Assembly: GCA_033764095.1 (NCBI GenBank)
Contig: JANRJF010000438.1
Location: 1 to 12,203, forward strand
Origin: JBDTMT01 sp033764095
GTDB lineage: Bacteria; Desulfobacterota; Binatia; HRBIN30; CADEER01
Direction: 5' to 3'
Length of the DNA: 12,203 bases
Shown: in pieces, positions 7,312-12,203 of the stretch
Layout of the letters: each line of letters opens with the position of its first letter
How positions within the stretch are numbered: position 1 is the stretch's first letter
Made by a program: the position numbers and the translations under genes
The notes under the pieces: generated by a model
Told to the model about the DNA's origin: nothing
Seen by the model: only the letters and a program-made list of their open reading frames with translations
The model's database searches: none

Positions 7312-7989
7312 TCAGCGGCGCTGGAAGTCGCGTCCCGGCGCATGCGTCCGGGCCATGTCCCGCAAGCGCTGCAGCGCCTCCGGCGCCGGCCGGGCGAGGC
7401 GCCCCGCCGCGCGCGCCGAGGCCGGCGTGACGACGTCGAACAGCGCGCCGCGATAGCGCGCGAAGTTGCACTGGTCGATGGTGAACGGCGGCGGGCTGGC
7501 AGTGACATTGAGGTTGCCGCCGCCGTCGCTGAGCGCGATCGTGCCGCTCGCCGGGTTGCTGTCGCAGTCGCTGGCGTCCTCGTTGAGGTACCAGCACAGC
7601 AGGTCGGCGCTGCCGCTGCCGGTCACCTCGGCGCCGAGATAGATGCCCTGGTCGAAGCCGAGCAACTGCACGATGACGAACTCGCCGTCGCTGCGCCACA
7701 GCGACTCGAGGTTGGCGTCGCCGCAGTTCTGGTTCCAGCGGCCGCGGTAGTAGCAGTCCGGCGTGCCGTTCTGGGTGTTGTCGTCCTGGAAGTCGATCGG
7801 ACACTGCCCGGCCGGCACGGTGGGCGACGGCGTCGCGCTCGGGCACATGCCGAGCGCATTGTTCACCGCGGTGATGAGATCGCTGATCGTCACCTCGCCG
7901 TCACCTGCACAGTCGCCGCAACACGACGGCTGGGCCGCGGCCCAGGCGGGCGGCAGCAGCAGCACTGCGATCAGCAGGAACGTGCGCAT
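7312..7989 (-). CDS. Secreted protein with single EF-hand (dockerin-like half-module) and domain of unknown function
   Basis: This is a 225-residue exported protein. ATG 7989 gives a signal peptide (1-19, ending AAA) and is preceded by a perfect GGAGG six bases upstream; the open frame continues far upstream as antisense to the next gene and is not used. Residues 23-49 hold one EF-hand only, CCGDCAGDGEVTISDLI, with loop D26, D30 and D37, closing directly in ITAVNNALGMCP, then a short TPSPTVP linker. The ITAVNNALGMCP end is identical to that of the second hand in the 6112-7053 protein, suggesting loss of half the module. The rest shares motifs with that paralogue: LLCWYLNEDA near 130-139 and LSDGGGNLNV near 153-162, followed by PPPF. 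A C-terminal Arg/Ala-rich segment (190-225) has no counterpart there. Cysteines are spread through the mature part. Function is unknown; the divergent neighbour also carries the module. Confidence 0.78.
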   Translation of the reverse strand: MRTFLLIAVLLLPPAWAAAQPSCCGDCAGDGEVTISDLITAVNNALGMCPSATPSPTVPAGQCPIDFQDDNTQNGTPDCYYRGRWNQNCGDANLESLWRSDGEFVIVQLLGFDQGIYLGAEVTGSGSADLLCWYLNEDASDCDSNPASGTIALSDGGGNLNVTASPPPFTIDQCNFARYRGALFDVVTPASARAAGRLARPAPEALQRLRDMARTHAPGRDFQRR

Positions 7990-8131
7990 CGAGATCCTCC
8001 GCGTTGAGCGTTCCGCAGCGGGTGCGGCGACGCAAGCTGGTTTCGGCACGTGGTCGGCCGGCGACGTCGGGCAGTTCGTGAGTGGCCACCGTCGGGGCGC
8101 GAGCAGATAGACGCGGCTGGGGCCGGGCCGG

Positions 8132-8159
8132 TTGACCGCGGCGTGAATGGCGCTACAAC
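8132..8159 (+). promoter_or_regulatory. Possible sigma70-type promoter for the 8179-9687 gene
   Basis: TTGACC at 8132-8137 matches five of six -35 bases, and TACAAC at 8154-8159 matches four of six -10 bases, with a 16-base spacer. Transcription would begin near 8166, just upstream of the GTG at 8179. This argues against the upstream ATG at 8050. It rests on consensus matching alone, and the sigma factors of this organism are unknown. Confidence 0.4.
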
Positions 8160-8178
8160 GCGGGGCGCGGGTGGCTGT

Positions 8179-9687
8179 GTGGAGATCAACGCCTGGCGGG
8201 CCGGACCGCCGCGAACCGTGACCGGCATCGCCATCGCCGCGGCGCTGCTGAGCTTCCTGCTGGCGCCGCGCGCCCATGCCCAGGCGGGATGCTGCGTCTG
8301 CACCGGCTGCGTCGCGCCGGAGCTGTTTGCCTGCCGCGCCGCGCTCGACGCCGACAGCTGCGCCACCGCCTGTACCACCCTCGGCTGCGACACGCCGCAG
8401 TTCACCGCGGCGGCCGAGTGCGCCGCCCTGGCGCAGTGCTACGGCGACTGCTGCGACGACCCGGCCGGCGGCTGTACCCAGGTGCCGCAGGCGAGCTGCA
8501 ACAGCGGCCAGCTGTTCTTCGCCGGCTCGTTCTGCGACGCGTCGAACTGCATCGCCGGGCCGCCCCCCGCCACCGCGACGCCGCCGCCGACCAGCACCGC
8601 GACGGCCAGCCCGACGCCGACCCGCACCGCCTCGCGCACCGCCAGCGCGACGCCGTCGTTCACCGCCACCGACTCCCGCACCCCGACGCGCACGGTGACG
8701 GCGACTCCGAGCAGCACCGCCAGCGCCAGCCCGACACCGACCCGCACCGCCTCGCGTACCGCCAGCGCGACGCCGTCGTTCACCGCCACCGACACCAGCA
8801 CGCCGACGCGCACGGTGACGGCGACGCCGAGCAGCACCGCCAGCGCCAGCCCGACACCCACCCGCTCCGCCTCGCGCACCGCCACAGTCACGCCGACCGG
8901 CACGGTCAGCGCGACCGCGAGCGCCACGCGCACCGCCAGCGCGACGCGCAGCGCGACCCCGACCCGCACGCACACACCCACCGCGACCCCGACCCGCATC
9001 CCACCGGCGACCGCTACCGCGACGCCGACGCGCAGCGGCACGCCAACCCCAACCGGCAGCCCGACCGCCAGCCTGACGCCGACGCCGAGCGCGACGCCGA
9101 GCCCGACGCGCACGCCGACCACGGCGCCGAACCCGTTCACCTGGCTGGTGAACCAGCGCAACGAACAGCCCCGCCTGCGCGGCATCCCACAGCGCGGCGC
9201 CAGCTATCGACCGGCGCCGCAGCTGCCGTCGCTGCAACTGCGCGACGCCGGCGGCCGCTTCTGCACCGACGCCGGCCTCTACCCACAGGTGTTCCTCGAT
9301 CTGCCGCCGGAGCTCTGTCAGAACCAATGCCTGCTCGGCATCTTCCCGCCGGTCAGCAATCAGCTGGTCGGCATTGCCCGCCTGCCCGGCCTGTTCGGCG
9401 GCAGCGGCACGCTCGACGTGCTGATCGAGACGCGCGCCGACTGCCAGGCCGGCGGCCCGCTGATCCAACTGCGCTTCCCGGCGGCGGTCACCTACGTGCA
9501 GTGCGCCGGCGACTGCGACGCCGACGGGCGCACCGACGTCGCCGAGCTGGTGCTCGGCGTCGGCCAGGCGCTCGGCCTGCAGCCGCTCGGCGAGTGCGCC
9601 GCCAACGACGCCGACGCCGACGGCAGCGTGGCGATCAACGAGCTGATCGGCAGCGTGCGCGCGGCGCTCGACGGCTGCGGCGACTGA
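8179..9687 (+). CDS. Secreted multidomain protein: Cys-rich head, Thr/Pro-rich repeat linker, folded domain, C-terminal EF-hand pair
   Basis: From GTG 8179 the product is 502 residues. Residues 1-34 form a signal peptide (hydrophobic 16-29, cleavage after AHA). Residues 38-124 are Cys-rich, beginning CCVCTGC, and probably disulfide-bonded. Residues about 127-317 are a Thr/Ser/Pro/Ala/Arg linker with few other residue types, containing tandem 40-residue repeats; such linkers are usually extended and often O-glycosylated. Residues about 318-440 look folded (FTWLVNQ, several Cys, then LDVLIETRADC). Residues 442-501 form an EF-hand pair, CAGDCDADGRTDVAEL and then DADADGSVAINEL, like those in neighbouring genes but at the C-terminus. 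The start is uncertain: GTG 8218 also leaves a hydrophobic segment, and neither has a good Shine-Dalgarno. GTG 8179 keeps basic residues before the hydrophobic core and fits the promoter at 8132. The likely role is a surface or envelope protein; the ligand is unknown. Confidence 0.78.
   Translation: MEINAWRAGPPRTVTGIAIAAALLSFLLAPRAHAQAGCCVCTGCVAPELFACRAALDADSCATACTTLGCDTPQFTAAAECAALAQCYGDCCDDPAGGCTQVPQASCNSGQLFFAGSFCDASNCIAGPPPATATPPPTSTATASPTPTRTASRTASATPSFTATDSRTPTRTVTATPSSTASASPTPTRTASRTASATPSFTATDTSTPTRTVTATPSSTASASPTPTRSASRTATVTPTGTVSATASATRTASATRSATPTRTHTPTATPTRIPPATATATPTRSGTPTPTGSPTASLTPTPSATPSPTRTPTTAPNPFTWLVNQRNEQPRLRGIPQRGASYRPAPQLPSLQLRDAGGRFCTDAGLYPQVFLDLPPELCQNQCLLGIFPPVSNQLVGIARLPGLFGGSGTLDVLIETRADCQAGGPLIQLRFPAAVTYVQCAGDCDADGRTDVAELVLGVGQALGLQPLGECAANDADADGSVAINELIGSVRAALDGCGD
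8596..8895 (+). repeat. 120-bp in-frame tandem repeat, about 2.5 copies, in the Thr/Pro-rich linker
   Basis: Copies run 8596-8715, 8716-8835 and a partial 8836-8895. By eye, copies 1 and 2 differ at about 9 of 120 bases, and the first 45 bases of copies 2 and 3 at about 3. The unit encodes 40 residues, roughly TASASPTPTRTASRTASATP followed by SFTATD, a variable triplet and a TPTRTVTATPSS tail. The length is a multiple of three, so copy-number change keeps the frame. The remaining linker to about 9125 has similar composition but diverged order. Confidence 0.85.
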
Positions 9688-9696
9688 GCGCGCCGG

Positions 9697-9708
9697 GCCG
9701 GCGCCGGC
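9697..9708. terminator. GC-only palindrome between convergent genes (weak terminator candidate)
   Basis: The palindrome GCCGGCGCCGGC lies in the 42-base gap between the stop of the 8179-9687 gene and the stop of the alpha/beta hydrolase gene, with further GC-rich complementary flanks. Its location suggests a terminator, but it has no loop of its own and no U-tract, and this base composition yields such palindromes easily. Confidence 0.25.
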
Positions 9709-9729
9709 GCCGCGCGTCCCGGGGGCCGG

Positions 9730-10881
9730 TCAGAAGCCGCGCGCGTCGAGCCAGTCGCCGACGGTCTGCACCGCCTGCGGCAGGAGATCGGGACGCTCGA
9801 TGTAGTAGTGGTCGGCGCCGGCGATGTGCACCAGCTGCTTGTCGGCCGAAGCGACCGCGTCGAACAGGCGCTGCGCGTGGCTCGGCGTGCAGGCGAGGTC
9901 GGCGGCGTTGTTGATCACCAGCACCGGGCACGAGATGCGTTGCGCGTTGCGCAGACCGTTGGCGCGGCTCTCGTCGTAGCTCCACTGCGACAGCCACGAG
10001 CGCAAGGTGTTGAAGCGTCCGAGACCGACCGGCCCGTCGTTGGCGATCCGCGGATCGCCCAGATAGCAGGTGTGCGGCCGGCGCTCGGAGGGATCCTGCG
10101 TCGGGTCGGTCCAGCGCACGTCGCACATCGTGCCGTAGACGACGAACGGCCGCTCGGCGTCGGGATCACCGTTCGCCTTGAGCTCGGCCAACGTCGCGCG
10201 CGCGCGCGCCGTGATGCGGCGGTTGCGCGCGACCTGCGCGGCGCGGAAGCGGGCGACGAACGCGTCGTCATAGGGCGGCTGCGCCGGACATTTCGGATCG
10301 TAGATGTTGAGCGCGACGTCGCGCTCGAACGGGCGGTCCTCGTCGGCAATCGAGGGGTCGAGCCACTCGGTCATGGTGACCGAACGGCTGATGTGCGCGG
10401 CGAGCAGCATGATCGCATCGGCCGGCTGCAGGCCGGCGCCGACGATATCCACCTCGTCGCCGGCCGGCGTCGCGGTGATCGTCGGGTGCTCGGCCTGGTC
10501 CTGATAGAAGAGCGACAGCGAGCCGCCGCCCGACCAGCCGCCGAGCACGACCTGCTGGTAACCGAAGCGGCGTTTCAGATCGGCGACGCAGGCGCCGAGA
10601 TCGAGCAGGCACTTCTCCAGGATCAGCGCGGTGTCGTTGCCGCGGTAGCGCGGGTTGCAATAGATGACGTGCCGCCCGGCATGCGCCAGGCCGGTGACCA
10701 GCGGCAGGAAGGATCCGCCGCCGATCGGATGGGTGAAGAGGATCACCGTCTTCGATGCGCCCTGCTCGGGTCGAATGCGCATGCACTCGACGAACACCTG
10801 CCCGCTCGGCCCGCCGTAGACGTCCTTCAAGCGGCTCTTGTCCGCATGCACGAACCCATACGGCTCTCGCACGATCGCCAT
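9730..10881 (-). CDS. Alpha/beta hydrolase fold protein
   Basis: This 383-residue protein has no signal peptide and is probably cytoplasmic. It shows an alpha/beta hydrolase layout: an early strand and oxyanion region ILFTHPIGGG (47-56), the nucleophile elbow GGWSGGG with Ser117 (114-120), an acid candidate Asp328 in NNAADLAC, and His358 in AGADHYY. Between the nucleophile and the acid lies an unusually long insert (about 140-310) with WTDPTQDPSERRPHTCYLGD, which may form the cap and substrate pocket. The family covers esterases, thioesterases and C-C hydrolases; the sequence does not tell which. ATG 10881 has GGGAG eight bases upstream. The gene is divergent from the TetR gene, with 158 bases between starts containing a good inverted repeat, so repression by that TetR is plausible. 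Its 3' end converges on the Thr/Pro-rich protein gene. Confidence 0.88.
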   Translation of the reverse strand: MAIVREPYGFVHADKSRLKDVYGGPSGQVFVECMRIRPEQGASKTVILFTHPIGGGSFLPLVTGLAHAGRHVIYCNPRYRGNDTALILEKCLLDLGACVADLKRRFGYQQVVLGGWSGGGSLSLFYQDQAEHPTITATPAGDEVDIVGAGLQPADAIMLLAAHISRSVTMTEWLDPSIADEDRPFERDVALNIYDPKCPAQPPYDDAFVARFRAAQVARNRRITARARATLAELKANGDPDAERPFVVYGTMCDVRWTDPTQDPSERRPHTCYLGDPRIANDGPVGLGRFNTLRSWLSQWSYDESRANGLRNAQRISCPVLVINNAADLACTPSHAQRLFDAVASADKQLVHIAGADHYYIERPDLLPQAVQTVGDWLDARGF

Positions 10882-10994
10882 TGACTGTTCTCCCAGGGAT
10901 CTCGGCCAGCCACGATGAGCTCAGATCGCCCGCTTGTCGTGAGCTGATCGCTGACCGCCGACGGCTGACAGCTGTTCCTCTTGCCTCTTCCGCG

Positions 10995-11016
10995 TTTCTG
11001 AGTATTGAATCAGAAA
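10995..11016. promoter_or_regulatory. Candidate TetR operator
   Basis: An inverted repeat TTTCTGA-N8-TCAGAAA, seven perfect pairs per arm plus one T-A pair inside, sits in an AT-rich patch that stands out from the GC-rich surroundings. It lies 24 bases before the TetR start and about 114 bases from the hydrolase start. Its size and location are typical of an autoregulatory TetR site. Weak promoter elements (TTGCCT at 10981, TATTGA at 11003) would make it overlap the -10 region. Confidence 0.6.
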
Positions 11017-11039
11017 AACTGGCCGTGAAGTCAATTCGG

Positions 11040-11699
11040 ATGAAGAGCGCCGCGACCGTCACACCGCTCGGCAAGGGCGACCGCACCGCCGCCCGCATCC
11101 GCGAGGTGGCGCTCGACCAGTTCTCCCGCCTCGGCTTCGAGCGCGTCACCATGGCCGGCATCGCGCAGGTGGCGGGCGTCTCGCAGGCCACCCTGCACTA
11201 CCACTTCGCCGACAAGGATCAGCTCTGGCGCAGCGCCATGCTGGCGTTATCGGCGGTGATCGCCGAGGAGGAGCGTCTGCTCGCGGTGGCGCGCGATGCC
11301 CCGGCGATCGCGCAGTTGCGCATGGCGCTGCGGCTGTTTCTGCAGATCAGCTGGCGGCACCCGGCGCTCGGCCGCATCATCGCCCTGGAGGGCATGGCCG
11401 GGGGCGAGCGGCTCGAGTGGTTGAGCCAGCACCTGTTCGGCACCCGCAACCGGCGGCTGATGGGGCTGGTCGAGCGCGCCATCGCCGACGGCGATCTCAA
11501 GCCATTCTCGCCGGCGCAGGTGGTGATCACGCTGCAGACCGGCGCGGTCGGCATCATCAACCTGCGGCCGCTGCTGCGCACCAACTTCGGAATCGATCCG
11601 GACACGCCCGAGAGCCGCGCCGAGCACGAGGAGTTGGTGCTCGACGGCCTGCTCGCCGGGCTGACCAATCGGCGCGCGACGCGCAAGGGGGAACGATGA
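11040..11699 (+). CDS. TetR/AcrR-family transcriptional regulator
   Basis: This 219-residue protein has the usual TetR length. Residues about 16-62 form the DNA-binding domain: RIREVALDQFSRLGFERVTM, then AGIAQVAGVSQATLHYHF, containing the helix-turn-helix and the conserved tail YHFADKDQLW. The C-terminal 150 residues form the variable helical ligand and dimer domain, with no recognisable ligand motif. ATG 11040 is preferred; an in-frame GTG at 11025 would add five residues, and the frame stays open further upstream only as an antisense artefact. The stop overlaps the next start as ATGA, so the VOC gene is translationally coupled. The regulator probably represses its own operon, and perhaps the divergent hydrolase, through the inverted repeat at 10995-11016. 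The inducer is unknown. Confidence 0.92.
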   Translation: MKSAATVTPLGKGDRTAARIREVALDQFSRLGFERVTMAGIAQVAGVSQATLHYHFADKDQLWRSAMLALSAVIAEEERLLAVARDAPAIAQLRMALRLFLQISWRHPALGRIIALEGMAGGERLEWLSQHLFGTRNRRLMGLVERAIADGDLKPFSPAQVVITLQTGAVGIINLRPLLRTNFGIDPDTPESRAEHEELVLDGLLAGLTNRRATRKGER

Positions 11700-12203
11700 C
11701 GCAGGCACCCACCGGCTTCCACCACCTGGCCTTCATGGCCGGCGACATCAAGAAGCACATCGCCTTCTTCTCCGAGGTGATGGGCTGTCCGCTGGTCGCA
11801 CTGTTCGACATGCACGGCGTGCCGGGCGGGCTGCACGCCTTCCTGCGGCTCAACGACCACTGCTTCTTCTCGATCGTGCAGATGCCCGACGTCGACAAGA
11901 TCCCGATCGAGCTCGGCCACACGCACTCCGGTTCCGGCGCGCTGCCGAGCGCGCCCGGCACGCTGCAGCACCTCGCCTTCAACGTCGACAGCCGCGCCGC
12001 GCTGCTGGCGATGCGCGACCGCATCCGCAGCCACGGCGTCAACGTCGTCGGTCCGATCGATCACAGCATGTGTGTGTCGATCTACTTCGCCGGCCCCGAC
12101 CAGATGACGCTCGAAGTGGCGACCTCCGCCGTGCCGGTCGATCCCAAGCAATGGATCGATCCCGCGGTGTTGGAGAAGGCGGGCATCTCGCCGGGGGAAG
12201 CAC
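11696..12203 (+). CDS. VOC-family (glyoxalase/extradiol dioxygenase-like) protein, 3' truncated
   Basis: ATG 11696 overlaps the TetR stop by four bases, and the frame is open to the right edge with 169 residues visible. Two beta-alpha-beta-beta-beta units are seen: the first from FHHLAFMAGDIKKHIAFFSE (8-27) through LHAFLRLNDHCFFSIVQM, and the second from LQHLAFNVDS (90-99) through VSIYFAGPDQMTLEVAT. Candidate metal ligands at the usual places are H9 or H10, H92 and E140. The family includes glyoxalases, extradiol dioxygenases, methylmalonyl-CoA epimerases and antibiotic-binding proteins; the sequence resembles the dioxygenase/uncharacterised VOC group rather than fosfomycin or bleomycin resistance proteins, but the substrate cannot be assigned. 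The visible part already covers both modules, so little more than a C-terminal extension should be missing. Coupling to TetR, with the divergent hydrolase nearby, suggests a small catabolic or detoxification module. Confidence 0.85.
   Translation, partial: MTQAPTGFHHLAFMAGDIKKHIAFFSEVMGCPLVALFDMHGVPGGLHAFLRLNDHCFFSIVQMPDVDKIPIELGHTHSGSGALPSAPGTLQHLAFNVDSRAALLAMRDRIRSHGVNVVGPIDHSMCVSIYFAGPDQMTLEVATSAVPVDPKQWIDPAVLEKAGISPGEA

Noticed and set aside
8596..8895. Regularly spaced repeats that could suggest a CRISPR array.
   Set aside because: The repeats are contiguous, in frame, 120 bp long with no unique spacers, and encode a low-complexity linker.
8439..9185. A 248-residue minus-strand frame rich in Gly-Val repeats.
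   Set aside because: It is the antisense reading of the repetitive linker; its periodicity comes from the repeat, and it has no ribosome-binding site or domain.
7312..9468. A 718-residue minus-strand frame extending the 7312-7989 gene upstream.
   Set aside because: The upstream part is antisense to the Thr/Pro-rich gene. The signal peptide and GGAGG site at 7989 fix the true start.
9808..10884. A 358-residue plus-strand frame.
   Set aside because: It is the complement of the alpha/beta hydrolase gene, Arg/Ala-rich without recognisable motifs.

Overview
This is a GC-rich bacterial window with eleven protein-coding genes, two of them cut by the window edges. I see no RNA genes, mobile elements or CRISPR arrays. 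No gap between genes exceeds about 260 bases. Signal peptides, a lipobox protein, SurE and several secreted proteins with a CxGDCxGDGxVxIxEL calcium-loop module suggest a Gram-negative, probably uncultured, lineage. That module, together with Thr/Pro-rich linkers, is something I associate with Candidatus Binatia/Binatota and related 'deltaproteobacterial' metagenome genomes. The lineage call is inference from memory of such proteins, not a database result.

Layout. Bases 1-3576 (+) hold the C-terminal part of a very large single-chain acyl-CoA carboxylase: a central region followed by both halves of the carboxyltransferase. Bases 3629-4093 (+) encode a small lipoprotein with a Kazal-like domain and a dockerin-like EF-hand tail. 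On the minus strand follow two small secreted proteins of unknown function (4192-4794 and 4899-5258). Divergent from these is surE (5353-6051, +), which ends at a 14-bp hairpin shared with the convergent gene. Two minus-strand paralogues (6112-7053 and 7312-7989) encode secreted proteins with an N-terminal EF-hand module and a common domain of unknown function. Between them lie two strong RNA hairpins. Divergent from the second paralogue is a 502-residue secreted protein (8179-9687, +): Cys-rich head, long Thr/Pro/Ser/Ala/Arg linker with 40-residue tandem repeats, a folded domain and a C-terminal EF-hand pair. The right end holds an alpha/beta hydrolase (9730-10881, -) divergent from a TetR regulator (11040-11699, +). 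The TetR gene overlaps by 4 bases a VOC-family gene (11696 to the edge, +).

How the genes relate. The middle of the window (3.6-9.7 kb) is mostly a cluster of exported proteins. Four of them share one calcium-binding module placed at either end of otherwise different proteins, as expected for a reusable surface or sorting module. SurE is a housekeeping island within it. The right-hand hydrolase/TetR/VOC group looks like a small locally regulated module for an unknown substrate. A 22-bp inverted repeat just before the TetR gene is the likely operator. The left-hand carboxylase belongs to acyl-CoA metabolism and has no visible link to the rest.
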